A stretch of DNA of 64,000 nt, taken from assembly GCF_029953635.1 (NCBI RefSeq), contig NZ_CP124543.1, forward strand, positions 4,071,455 through 4,135,454, in the 5' to 3' direction. Source of the stretch: Halotia branconii CENA392. Lineage in GTDB: Bacteria > Cyanobacteriota > Cyanobacteriia > Cyanobacteriales > Nostocaceae. Position numbers and translations under genes: made by a program. Shown one piece after another: positions 17,151 to 25,204 of this stretch. Within the stretch, counting starts at the first letter, position 1, and every line of letters starts with the position of its first letter. A model generated the notes under the pieces. The model ran no database searches. It was not told where the DNA came from and worked only from the letters and a program-made list of their open reading frames with translations.

Positions 17151-17246
17151 ATGCTGAACAGCATAACAAAAGCAATAAAAAATGCTGACAACCATCTACG
17201 GAAGTCGCCAGCACGGTCTTTATCTATAAGGATTTTAAACCAATGA
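17151..17246 (+). CDS. Short coupled leader ORF (31 aa)
   Basis: An ATG at 17151 follows a strong aaaaggagg ribosome site and opens a 31-codon basic peptide (MLNSITKAIKNADN start) whose TGA overlaps the ATG of the next gene (ATGA at 17243-17246). The downstream gene has a weak site of its own (ataagg), so translation of the leader may feed it. It is not clear whether the peptide itself is functional. Confidence 0.5.
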   Translation: MLNSITKAIKNADNHLRKSPARSLSIRILNQ

Positions 17247-17503
17247 CACAGCCAATAGGGTACTGGACTAACTACACTCCTGGGGATGGTTCCTATCTAG
17301 AAACGCTACAAGAGCGTTACGGGTCAAGGTTTGAAGAAATGACCAAGCGAGAAAAACTATCTTTGATAGTCGCCCTGGCTTCTCACCTGTGCTGCACTGC
17401 CCCAGAGGAATGCCGTAGCGAAATTTTGGCGCTAGGCAGCGAAATACCTGAGAAGCTATCTGTTAGCGATCAAGCTGACTTTTCCCGTTATCTCCTTGAT
17501 TGA
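17243..17503 (+). CDS. Small hypothetical protein (86 aa)
   Basis: An 86-aa protein, not recognised. It has a helical centre (KREKLSLIVALASHLCCTAP) and an acidic C-terminus. The start overlaps the stop of the leader ORF, indicating coupling. It lies in the early rightward arm after the XRE regulator, so a regulatory role is possible but unsupported. Confidence 0.65.
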   Translation: MTQPIGYWTNYTPGDGSYLETLQERYGSRFEEMTKREKLSLIVALASHLCCTAPEECRSEILALGSEIPEKLSVSDQADFSRYLLD

Positions 17504-17858
17504 GCGATCGCTTACTATACCCCTAGCCCAAAACCCTATTCTCTAGTGATTCATTATCATTAATCTTAATTTATTGAGAAAAAACTCTAGTCTGAAACCC
17601 TTGCTATTTCGTGCTTTTAAGACTTAACGGGAAAAGTCAGAGCGATCAAGAAGGTTTAATGCAAGCGGTGATCAACCAAATCTGCACTGGCTGCTATAGC
17701 AAAAATGTATCTCTGACTCACTCAACCTAAAACTTATGCCCCCGGTGTCTCACCACCGGAGGACTTCCACTCCATCAGAAGCGACCTGAAAGGAGGGCGA
17801 TAGTATCTTACTTCACCATGCCCACTTTCACCAGTGGGCTTTTTGCGTTTAGTCATTC
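17504..17858 (+). other. Non-coding stretch with two hairpins
   Basis: No gene is seen in this 355-bp gap. Near its end ccggtg...caccgg (17742-17759) forms a 6-bp hairpin, followed by a purine-rich aaaggagggcg and then a terminator-like hairpin at 17820-17839. The arrangement suits either the 3' end of the upstream transcript or a small structured RNA/attenuator ahead of the next gene. Confidence 0.45.
17820..17844 (+). terminator. Rho-independent terminator or attenuator
   Basis: GCCCACT (17820-17826) pairs with AGTGGGC (17833-17839) around a 6-base loop and is followed by five T. It lies only 14 bp upstream of the next start codon, so it may attenuate the downstream genes. Confidence 0.7.
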
Positions 17859-18155
17859 ATGAGTCAAATAAAAATCGTGACTACAAATCGACTCAAATTT
17901 GACCCATCACTTGCCTGGATACCAATTGTCCAAGCTGCAAAATTGCTCAACGTCCACCCCAGCCAAGTTAGGAGAGATAGAGCCGTTGTAGAAGCTTTGG
18001 GGTTAATTACCTATACCAAGCACAGCGGCGGCTTTAGTCCTCAAGACTTTGAGGTTTTGTGGATATTTCGCCAGCTGGTCAAAGAACGGGGACGCAAAGA
18101 AGCAATTAAAGCGATCACACAACAATTAGAGGAATACCGTGAACGAGAAAGATAG
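17859..18155 (+). CDS. MerR-like/HTH small DNA-binding protein
   Basis: A 98-aa protein. WIPIVQAAKLLNVHPSQVRR looks like the winged-helix HTH of MerR/excisionase-like proteins, followed by TKHSGGFSPQDFEVLWIF, which resembles the wing and second helix. The C-terminus is basic and helical. It could be an excisionase or transcription factor. The next gene starts 17 bp before its end with a GTG, suggesting coupling. Confidence 0.7.
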   Translation: MSQIKIVTTNRLKFDPSLAWIPIVQAAKLLNVHPSQVRRDRAVVEALGLITYTKHSGGFSPQDFEVLWIFRQLVKERGRKEAIKAITQQLEEYRERER

Positions 18156-18495
18156 ACAGGCAGTGGCTGAAGCCCTTCGCCAGCAGAAACAAGAACATGG
18201 TCACTCAACCAGAACCGAGCAAATAGGTGAAGATGCTGCCCAAGGTGGCACAAACCAGTTATCAGCCATCTCAGATCAACTAGCTGATAACATTGTTGAC
18301 TTCGTTTGGGCTGATGCCTTGCAAAAAGCCTTTGAACGTATGGGCAATGGGGATATGGGTAACGTTGCCCCTCAGCTGATTAAATCCTTTAGTCATGGCA
18401 TTACCAGCAACTTTGAAATAGAGATTAAAGCTCTACAGGAGTGGCACGATTCCCCAAAATACGCTCTACCACCGGAGCAGTACAGCGATGGGTAG
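18139..18495 (+). CDS. Hypothetical protein (118 aa)
   Basis: A 118-aa protein starting at a GTG that overlaps the preceding gene by 17 bp. The N-terminus is charged and Gln-rich. The middle is helical (LADNIVDFVWADALQKAFER). No family is recognised. It is one of a run of overlapping small genes in the rightward arm, typical of compact viral or plasmid operons. Confidence 0.6.
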   Translation: MNEKDRQAVAEALRQQKQEHGHSTRTEQIGEDAAQGGTNQLSAISDQLADNIVDFVWADALQKAFERMGNGDMGNVAPQLIKSFSHGITSNFEIEIKALQEWHDSPKYALPPEQYSDG

Positions 18496-18611
18496 CAGTT
18501 GGTGTGGGGGTAGTTGCCCTCGCTGCCAGCTTTTACTTAATCGCTGCCACCAAAAACCAATGCAACTATGAAACGGGTAATCAAACGACGTATTACCCGC
18601 CCCGACCTTAG
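18441..18611 (+). CDS. Small single-pass membrane protein (56 aa)
   Basis: An overlapping frame from a GTG at 18441 to TAG at 18609-18611 encodes 56 residues with one clear membrane helix (WVAVGVGVVALAASFYLIAA) after a basic N-terminus. It overlaps the genes on both sides, as do its neighbours. The hydrophobic helix in a frame with no competing stop supports it as real, although the start is uncertain. Confidence 0.55.
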   Translation: MARFPKIRSTTGAVQRWVAVGVGVVALAASFYLIAATKNQCNYETGNQTTYYPPRP

Positions 18612-18789
18612 CCATGAAGAAGAAGATATCAGCGAGGTGAGCAGCAGTGGATTAATCGAAGTGTTGCTTATTCCTTTAGCACTTACAGGGGTGGGGGTCG
18701 GGTGCTGGGTAATTCTCCAAGCTGGGGTAAGGCTGGGAACTATTATCAATCCAGAGGTAAAACATGAAAAGATACACCTACAAAGGTGA
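18568..18789 (+). CDS. Small membrane protein (73 aa)
   Basis: A 73-aa protein with a very basic N-terminus (MKRVIKRRITRP), an acidic stretch, then one membrane helix (VLLIPLALTGVGVGCWVILQ). It overlaps the previous and next genes by 44 and 26 bp. Small basic single-pass proteins next to an FtsK/HerA-like ATPase are common in filamentous phages and transfer systems, but no homology is recognised. Confidence 0.6.
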   Translation: MKRVIKRRITRPDLSHEEEDISEVSSSGLIEVLLIPLALTGVGVGCWVILQAGVRLGTIINPEVKHEKIHLQR

Positions 18790-19372
18790 AAAGCACAACT
18801 TAAAAGGGTTTCGGGCTGGACAAGGAAAAAAACTCGCTGACAATCTGTCCTCAAAATTGCCGTTTGGCTGTAAAACCAGTGGCAACTTGACCGAAGAGGA
18901 TGTACAGCGGTCAGATGCTATCAAAATTGGCATGAAAGACCAAGCGCAGCGCTGGCACACCTACGCTAACAACATGACTCAAGCGATCGACGACGTACCA
19001 GAAGTAATCGACCAACAAAACCGAGTTAGAGGTGCTGTTTTAGATGCTGCTACCAAAATTGTTCAGTCCACGGCCAAACTTGACGAGAAAGGAGCCGTCC
19101 ACCTAGGGGAACTGAGCAAAACCCACGCTCAAGTTACAGGTAACGTCTCTAATATCTTGTTGAAAGCAAGGCTAGCAGTGCGATACGTCGGACAGGTGGT
19201 TAATCAATCGGGCAGAGAAGCCAAGACTAAATTTCAGCTTGACTCTCAACTGTCAAATCACAAGCACCAAGTTAACCAAAATAATGCTCGTGCTAGTTTC
19301 CGCGAACGCTTAAAAGCGGTTAGAGAAACTAAACAAACTTACTCTCTCCAACCTGGAGACATCGACTTGTAG
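18764..19372 (+). CDS. Hypothetical helical protein (202 aa)
   Basis: A 202-aa basic, largely helical protein. The N-terminus has RYTYKGEKHNLKGFRAGQGKK-like basic text and the centre reads as amphipathic helices (LDEKGAVHLGELSKTHAQVT). No membrane segment and no family are recognised. A nucleic-acid-binding or scaffold role is compatible with the charge but not shown. Confidence 0.7.
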   Translation: MKRYTYKGEKHNLKGFRAGQGKKLADNLSSKLPFGCKTSGNLTEEDVQRSDAIKIGMKDQAQRWHTYANNMTQAIDDVPEVIDQQNRVRGAVLDAATKIVQSTAKLDEKGAVHLGELSKTHAQVTGNVSNILLKARLAVRYVGQVVNQSGREAKTKFQLDSQLSNHKHQVNQNNARASFRERLKAVRETKQTYSLQPGDIDL

Positions 19373-19424
19373 AAAATTTAGATGGGCTGGTTGCCCATCT
19401 AAATGCAGTTCTATCGCTCTACTT

Positions 19425-19691
19425 ATGAATAGATTAAGTCGTTGGCAGTACCTCAGGTACGTTGCTTGGTTTTTGGCTGGAGTTTCTGGAGCTAATTTGA
19501 TTGGTTTGTTAATCGCTCCCACATGGCAATTGACTTGGGGCATCAGAATCATTGCATCTGTGGCGATCGCTTCTGCTTGGGGAAGGAGCAACGGAGAATC
19601 TTTACTCGAACTGCCCCAAGAAACCCGCATTACTATTACTGCGATCGCTCTATCGGTTCAGCTTGGTCTACTGCTGGCAGCGTGGGGGTGA
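19425..19691 (+). CDS. Small membrane protein with three hydrophobic segments (88 aa)
   Basis: An 88-aa protein with hydrophobic segments at residues about 8-30 (YVAWFLAGVSGANLIGLLIA), 38-51 and 68-87 (ITAIALSVQLGLLLAAWG). It ends 1 bp before the start of the membrane-anchored ATPase, so the two are probably made together and may form one membrane complex. No family is recognised. Confidence 0.65.
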   Translation: MNRLSRWQYLRYVAWFLAGVSGANLIGLLIAPTWQLTWGIRIIASVAIASAWGRSNGESLLELPQETRITITAIALSVQLGLLLAAWG

Positions 19692-19692
19692 T

Positions 19693-21477
19693 ATGGAAAT
19701 AAAATTGACTCCTAACACAGCCTTTGCTAGTGGCATCATCTTGGCCGGATTATCATTTGTCTTAATGTCGTCTCAATCTGCACCCAAAGATAAGTACAGT
19801 CCACACCGCACAATCACGGCTGCAATGTGCTTGATACTTGCTTCATCTGCTGCTATTTTCGCCACTAATGGCGAGGAAATGGACAACGATCAACAAGAAC
19901 AAAAGCAAATAGCCAGAACTAAAACCACCGAACAGCGGATCATGGATATGGAGGCAGATTTAGCTGTTGTGGAAAGGGAACACGACAACGAAGATCAAAT
20001 TGATGAACTTGAACAAGAGTTCGCCATGCTGGGGGCAGCCGCGCCGCTGTTGATGCAAATGGCGAATATTAGCGCTGGTATCGAAGCTGGGAATATGGCA
20101 ATTTACAACAGTTATGGGTTCTCTGGTAAAGAAGACAAGCCAGCCTTGCCGATGGCAGGCAACGACCAAACGAGTGATACCATTCTTGATTTCTACAATT
20201 GGGATGACGTAGAAGATGAAGCCAGCGGCATCATTATTGTTGGTAACACCGGTTATGGTAAAACGTCCGTTGCTTGTTGGCTGGCCGGACATCTGACCAA
20301 GAATAAACCCGCCCAAATGTTGGCGCTTGACCCCCACGCCAGCAGAAATCCACTGTGGAAGCAATTAGAAATCCCTGTAATTAGTAGTTTTGAGGGGATA
20401 GAAGCCCAGATAGAGTTATTAATTGAACTTTTGGACGACCGGCGCGAACTTCCTGAAAACGGCGATCCAGTAATTGTATTTGCTGATGAAATTAACTCAT
20501 GTTTAATCAACTTTGAGCAGCCCCAACAGATGGAAATAGCACTCAAACGTTTGGGTGCTGAAGGGCGAAAATATGACATTGTTTTCATTGCCCTTAACCA
20601 AAGTCCTAACGTTGAAGACTTACCTCTGTCTGCGGCCATGCGAAACAACTACTTTCTGTTGGCACTGGGGGCAGCTGCTAGAAGTTTGGGCGATCGCTGG
20701 CGAAACACCGATCCTAGAAAGCAACATCTCAATGCTGTTGCTTATCCCTGTGCTGTGGGTGGTTGCGTACCAACTCAAATTGCAGTGCATCCCACCCACG
20801 CCGATTACAGTAAGTTTGTTAAAAAAGGCAATCCTCCCAAAAACATCCAGTCTATTAACAAACTTCCTCTGACTATCCCCCTCGCTGAAGGATGGGGACA
20901 TTTATATTCTCACTTTCGTCAGGAGCGCAGACCGCAACCAAAAACACTAGAAACAGTCCAGCCTTTTGATAATCGTCCACCAACAGAAGCACAACAACGA
21001 TTACAGCAAATTAAACAGTTAAGAGAACAAGGACAATCGCCCCAAGTGATTATCAAAATGTTGTGGAATATCACCCCCAATGACGGTGAACGCTGGGAGT
21101 ACGTCAAAGGCATTTACTTGGATATGTGCCAAATACTGGAGATACCACCAGAAGACCCCCCAGGGGCTAAAGTATCAGCCGTAGATACTGAAAACAATAC
21201 TCCATCAAAAATTGTATCTGCCCAGAAATCAAACAGTACTGCCACTTCAAGCGGTGAGAATACACTAGATACCTATCCAAATTTCAACGGCTTACCCACA
21301 GAAAATGAGCTTTTGCAAATGCTGCAAGATACTACCCTCGCCCCAGGCGAGTTTATTAAACGAACACTGAAACTGACCAAGGGAGAACGCTATCGCTTAG
21401 GTATAAGAGCAATCCGGTATGTAGTTCGACGCTATGGTGATTTTCAGCTGATGGAGAAGTTTCAAAAATATTTGTAA
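19693..21477 (+). CDS. Membrane-anchored FtsK/HerA-like ATPase
   Basis: A protein of about 594 aa, taking the ATG at 19693 with a GGGGGTGAT ribosome site rather than an upstream start that would run through the preceding gene. Two N-terminal membrane helices lie at about 9-27 and 42-60. A coiled-coil acidic stretch follows, then Walker A VGNTGYGKTSVACWLAGHL near residue 184, Walker B VIVFADEINSC near 258, and IALNQSPNVEDLP near 298. The order of two helices then a HerA/FtsK/TraD-like motor fits DNA pumping, either conjugative coupling, virion packaging or filamentous-phage assembly (Zot-like). The closest family cannot be fixed by eye. Confidence 0.8.
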   Translation: MEIKLTPNTAFASGIILAGLSFVLMSSQSAPKDKYSPHRTITAAMCLILASSAAIFATNGEEMDNDQQEQKQIARTKTTEQRIMDMEADLAVVEREHDNEDQIDELEQEFAMLGAAAPLLMQMANISAGIEAGNMAIYNSYGFSGKEDKPALPMAGNDQTSDTILDFYNWDDVEDEASGIIIVGNTGYGKTSVACWLAGHLTKNKPAQMLALDPHASRNPLWKQLEIPVISSFEGIEAQIELLIELLDDRRELPENGDPVIVFADEINSCLINFEQPQQMEIALKRLGAEGRKYDIVFIALNQSPNVEDLPLSAAMRNNYFLLALGAAARSLGDRWRNTDPRKQHLNAVAYPCAVGGCVPTQIAVHPTHADYSKFVKKGNPPKNIQSINKLPLTIPLAEGWGHLYSHFRQERRPQPKTLETVQPFDNRPPTEAQQRLQQIKQLREQGQSPQVIIKMLWNITPNDGERWEYVKGIYLDMCQILEIPPEDPPGAKVSAVDTENNTPSKIVSAQKSNSTATSSGENTLDTYPNFNGLPTENELLQMLQDTTLAPGEFIKRTLKLTKGERYRLGIRAIRYVVRRYGDFQLMEKFQKYL

Positions 21478-21849
21478 AGTAAGGGCGATCGCATAACCAG
21501 GGTCAAAAGTTGCGATCGCACAGCAATGAATGTTCAGCGTATTCCCCCTACTCAGCTTTGTCCTGCTGATGAATCTTAAAGATTTGAATAAATTAATACT
21601 CTAATAGCTTCAGTACAGTTACTCAGGCGATATCTTCGTATGTTTGCATAAGTTCCGGTTTAACCCTGTTGTAAGGTTAAATCGGTATATTTTTAAATAC
21701 TTAATTAGGGGGTATTGCTGGAATACTTACACAGCAAGATATAGACCCCGTGAAGTTACTTCCGAAAATACATAAAACTGGAAGATTTACCAATTCTTAA
21801 ATCACGAATACAACGGATTTATTCACTTCAATAAATCCAAAATTGATTT
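21478..21849 (+). promoter_or_regulatory. Leader region of the structural-gene block
   Basis: No gene is seen. tttaacc/ggttaaa around 21660-21682 form a 7-bp hairpin. GGATTTATT (21815-21823) pairs with AATAAATCC (21830-21838) only 11 bp before the next start codon, which has no ribosome site. A promoter for the downstream block probably lies here, and the second hairpin may control its translation. Confidence 0.5.
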
Positions 21850-22200
21850 ATGGCAGAACCTACAATCGCTCAGATTTTTGGAACCGGCGCAACAAGATTA
21901 GCTAGCGGCGCGGCTACACCATCAGCAGGATTATTCATTCCAGATACGGCCCTACAAACAGCCGGGCTGGCGACACCATCAACTGCAACAGCAGAAGGGC
22001 ATTTTGTAGCAATTAATATGGGCGCAAAAACTTATCTCACACAAACAAACTTTGATACCAATACAGATCAGTCTTTGTTAATGGCTGATGGATACGCATC
22101 TTTTATCGATCGTGGATCAACCAAATATCGAGTAGACCAAATAACATTATCACTTGCAAAGGTTGATGATAACGCCACAATTGACCCGGATAATTACTAA
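21850..22200 (+). CDS. Putative structural protein (116 aa)
   Basis: A 116-aa Ala/Thr/Gly-rich protein (IFGTGATRLASGAATPSAGL) with no membrane helix and a beta-rich second half (STKYRVDQITLSLAKVDDN). The repeated low-complexity N-terminus and its place as first gene of the late block suggest a virion or appendage component, but no family is recognised. It is 2 bp from the next gene. Confidence 0.65.
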   Translation: MAEPTIAQIFGTGATRLASGAATPSAGLFIPDTALQTAGLATPSTATAEGHFVAINMGAKTYLTQTNFDTNTDQSLLMADGYASFIDRGSTKYRVDQITLSLAKVDDNATIDPDNY

Positions 22201-22202
22201 AG

Positions 22203-22673
22203 ATGACTCAATGTTTTCGGTTCTACGGCAAAGGGGCTGACGGGAATGTTAGTTACGAATTTTTTGCTTGTGGCACAACACCTGAATATCGTGCCAGAAA
22301 CTCAACTACTGTATATCTTTATCTTGATGGTGTAAACGTTGCCGGGACAAATTATTTTTATCTGACTACAACGGCACAAGTAACTGCTGTAGCTAATGAT
22401 AATCCTAATGCTGGTTATACAAAATACGGTAATTGCACCGCTTGTAACGCGGTTCCTTATGATTGCATAAATAATTCATGTGTCAAGAGCAATGTTTACG
22501 GGACTCCTGGCGAATATGACTCATTAGCTGAATGTCAAGCCGGCTGTGGCATGGTCAGCGGTCAGACATGTCCAGATCCATTTAAGTGTCTTGACCCCAA
22601 TAATTACTGCCCTCCTGACATGGTTTGTATCGAACGTGTGGAATTTAATGAAATCAAAAGTTTAATAGGGTAA
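22203..22673 (+). CDS. Cys-rich putative structural/adhesion protein (156 aa)
   Basis: A 156-aa protein. The first 80 residues are beta-like. The C-terminal half has at least ten Cys in spaced pairs (GNCTACNAVPYDC, NSCVKSN, LAECQAGCG, CPDPFKCLD, NYCPPDMVC), similar to small disulfide modules with a YNTPGxYxSLxxCxxxC pattern seen in extracellular cyanobacterial and phage proteins. It is presumably exposed to an oxidising environment. Its stop overlaps the start of the fibre gene (TAATG). Confidence 0.7.
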   Translation: MTQCFRFYGKGADGNVSYEFFACGTTPEYRARNSTTVYLYLDGVNVAGTNYFYLTTTAQVTAVANDNPNAGYTKYGNCTACNAVPYDCINNSCVKSNVYGTPGEYDSLAECQAGCGMVSGQTCPDPFKCLDPNNYCPPDMVCIERVEFNEIKSLIG

Positions 22674-25201
22674 TGGCTACCTCTGAAGGACAATCAGTTA
22701 TCAATGATTTACGTAGCATTAAAGCCCAGTTGGCTGCATTAAGGTTTGAAGTTAGCGATGCAAAGAATTTAGCTGCAACTGCTTCTAATACTGCCAACGC
22801 TGCTAACAAGAACGCCAACAATGCACTTAGTAAGGCGGAACTGGCAGACAATAATGCAAGTCGAGCAAATCGAACTGCTAATGATGCAAGCTCAGAAGCT
22901 AAGAACGCTAACAATACAGCTAGAACCGCAAGCACAAAAGCAGACAACGCTTTGAATGTAGGCAACGAAGCACAAGGCACAGCAAGGCAAGCGCGTAGTG
23001 TAGCCGACCGTGCCGAAATTATCGGCACAAAAGCAGATAGGGATGCAGCCGCTGCATTTGGACAAGCTAATAATGCAAGCGCTAGGGCAACAAAGGCTGC
23101 AAGTGATGCTGAGTTAGCAAAAGGATTATCTATCCAAGCAAGGGGAGTTGCTCAAGCCGCTACAACTGAAGCAAAGGTAGCCAATGCCGTGGCCAAGGAA
23201 GCTAATTCTATCGGCAAGATTGCAAGAGGAATAGCTGACAAAGCCATCGGGACAGCAAACGCGGCACAACGAGCTATTGACGTTGTAGACAACAAAATCG
23301 CTAGTGTTGTAGGGCAAGTTGGTAAGCTTGCTGGCAAAGTGGCAGATGTAGCTCTAGACGCGGCTGAAGCAATCGGCATTAGTCGCAAAGCTTTGACAAC
23401 TGCTGGCAAGGTTGCTGGTGACTTGTTAGGACTAGCCGCTAAGGTTGCAGCATTAGCTGGTACTGTTATTGAAATTTTGCAGTTGGTGGCATTTGCCGAG
23501 GCATTGGGTTCTCGAATTGATGCAATAGAGCGTGAGGTTACAGCTATTGGTGCTGATGTCTCCAACATCCTTGGTCGTTTGCTGCCAACGATTAGAGGAA
23601 TAGCTAGAAACGCACTAGATGTTGCTAATTCTGTTCGTGGCGTGGCTGATTATGCCGTAAGTATTGGTAATTCCGCTAGTTCTCAAGCAAGTAGCGCCAT
23701 ATCCCAAGCACGAGAAGCGCTGGGGCAATCTGGGCAAGCAATTCTTGCGGCTAATGTGGCACAAGGGGTTGCTACTACAGCGCTTTCGACTGCTGTAACT
23801 GCTAATTCTCAGGCAGTAAAAGCTGCAAGTATTGCGATCGCCGCTGGTGCTACAGCTGCTTCAGCTACAACTACCGCAAACAGTGCAAACACTACTGCAA
23901 ATGAAGCCAAGACAAACGCAAGAGATGCGAAGGAGACAGCCAAAAAAGCGCAAACGACGGGTAACAATGCGTTTGCTAAGGCAGTAGAGGCTCTTGGCAT
24001 TGCGACTACGCTGTTGGGACTATATCAGTTGCTCAAAAATAGACCCGGCATACCGGGAAGAGATGGTAGACCCGGTAGGGACGGAAGACCCGGCAGGGAT
24101 GGGAAAGATGGTTTTATTTACACAATTCAAATACCCGGCATACCGGGAAGAGATGGTAGACCCGGTAGGGACGGAAGACCGGGGCTTACAGGCGCACCAG
24201 GAAGGAATGGAATAAACGGAAGAGACGGGAAAGACGCAATGCCATACAACGATTCTGGCTTGAAAGCTTTTATAGCGGCTCAACACTCAGCAACGAGAAC
24301 TTCAATATTGGCTCCGATCATGGCATTGCTAACCCCAATATTTGCTATTTGTAAGCAGATTTTGGATCTAGTTAGCAAGGTAGGAGATGCGGCACAGTTA
24401 GCCTTACTAAACATTATTAATAATAAATTGGGTGGACAAGTAGTAGGTGGAATTAGTGGATTAATTACCAGGATTGCTGAAAATTCGTATATTGAAAAGG
24501 CGCTCAATGTTCTGACTTTTGCTGCGACGATGCATAATGCATTGATGTTGTCGAATAATCTTGGACAGACCCTTGGAGGGATAATCAATACTGTAGCGAA
24601 TCTAATTTTCCCCAAAGGAATTGATGGGCAACCAATTGATATTTTTCAAGCAATTAATAAAACTACCGAATTTTTAATAAAAGAAGCTATTGGAGAACAA
24701 CAATACACCAAATTGACAGCAGAATGGGCGCGTGCTAACAGAATTTATCAAGCGACAGCTAACATATTTAATGCTCTCCAAAATGCCCAAAATGCCATCA
24801 TGAACGGCATGGAAGTTATCGGTGGACAATTAGCAAAAGTAGCCAATGCCTTGAAGAGATTTGGAGTGATTTACGAGAAAGCCTACGAGTGGTTTAATCC
24901 CCAGCCGAACTTTCATAACAAGACAATCATTGCTTTAAACAATGCACAGGAAGCCGCAAATATTATTGAAACCGTTGTACAAGTTCCCGTGTCAATTGCC
25001 GATGCGAGAACCCAAATAGTTCAAGCAGACGAGGAATTTAAAGCTGCTATTCGTGGTGATAAAAACGAAGATGGTACGGATAAAGCAAAAGGTGTAGAGA
25101 CGGAAGAAAACAAGCCTAAAAAAGAAGAATTTGATGCCGGTAAAGCAGTATCCACATTCTTTGACAACATCTTTGAAGAAATGTTTGATGCTGGAGAATA
25201 A
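22673..25201 (+). CDS. Large helical fibre protein with collagen-like segment (842 aa)
   Basis: Residues about 1-430 are an Ala/Asn/Ser-rich heptad-like helix (NTANAANKNANNALSKAE and similar repeats). Residues about 457-522 are a collagen-like Gly-X-Y run (GIPGRDGRPGRDGRPGRDG) split by a short non-collagen piece. The C-terminal 320 residues are mixed helical and end in an acidic stretch. No signal peptide is present. Trimeric fibres of phages and PRD1-like spikes combine coiled coil and collagen repeats, so a fibre, spike or adhesin role is plausible. It is the largest gene of the element and lies in the middle of the late block. Confidence 0.8.
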   Translation: MATSEGQSVINDLRSIKAQLAALRFEVSDAKNLAATASNTANAANKNANNALSKAELADNNASRANRTANDASSEAKNANNTARTASTKADNALNVGNEAQGTARQARSVADRAEIIGTKADRDAAAAFGQANNASARATKAASDAELAKGLSIQARGVAQAATTEAKVANAVAKEANSIGKIARGIADKAIGTANAAQRAIDVVDNKIASVVGQVGKLAGKVADVALDAAEAIGISRKALTTAGKVAGDLLGLAAKVAALAGTVIEILQLVAFAEALGSRIDAIEREVTAIGADVSNILGRLLPTIRGIARNALDVANSVRGVADYAVSIGNSASSQASSAISQAREALGQSGQAILAANVAQGVATTALSTAVTANSQAVKAASIAIAAGATAASATTTANSANTTANEAKTNARDAKETAKKAQTTGNNAFAKAVEALGIATTLLGLYQLLKNRPGIPGRDGRPGRDGRPGRDGKDGFIYTIQIPGIPGRDGRPGRDGRPGLTGAPGRNGINGRDGKDAMPYNDSGLKAFIAAQHSATRTSILAPIMALLTPIFAICKQILDLVSKVGDAAQLALLNIINNKLGGQVVGGISGLITRIAENSYIEKALNVLTFAATMHNALMLSNNLGQTLGGIINTVANLIFPKGIDGQPIDIFQAINKTTEFLIKEAIGEQQYTKLTAEWARANRIYQATANIFNALQNAQNAIMNGMEVIGGQLAKVANALKRFGVIYEKAYEWFNPQPNFHNKTIIALNNAQEAANIIETVVQVPVSIADARTQIVQADEEFKAAIRGDKNEDGTDKAKGVETEENKPKKEEFDAGKAVSTFFDNIFEEMFDAGE
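24043..24180 (+). repeat. Direct repeat inside the collagen-like segment
   Basis: A 48-bp stretch at 24043-24090 recurs without change at 24133-24180, with a 90-bp period. Both encode the GIPGRDGRPGRDGRP-type collagen units. The exact match points to recent internal duplication. Confidence 0.9.
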
Positions 25202-25204
25202 CTA

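Noticed and set aside
19552..19692. An upstream ATG that would lengthen the FtsK/HerA-like ATPase by 47 residues
   Set aside because: It would overlap the 88-aa membrane protein gene by 140 bp, whereas the ATG at 19693 has a good ribosome site and is followed by a membrane helix.
24043..24180. Repeats in the fibre gene considered as CRISPR or recombination sites
   Set aside because: They encode Gly-X-Y collagen units in frame and are explained by protein repeats.
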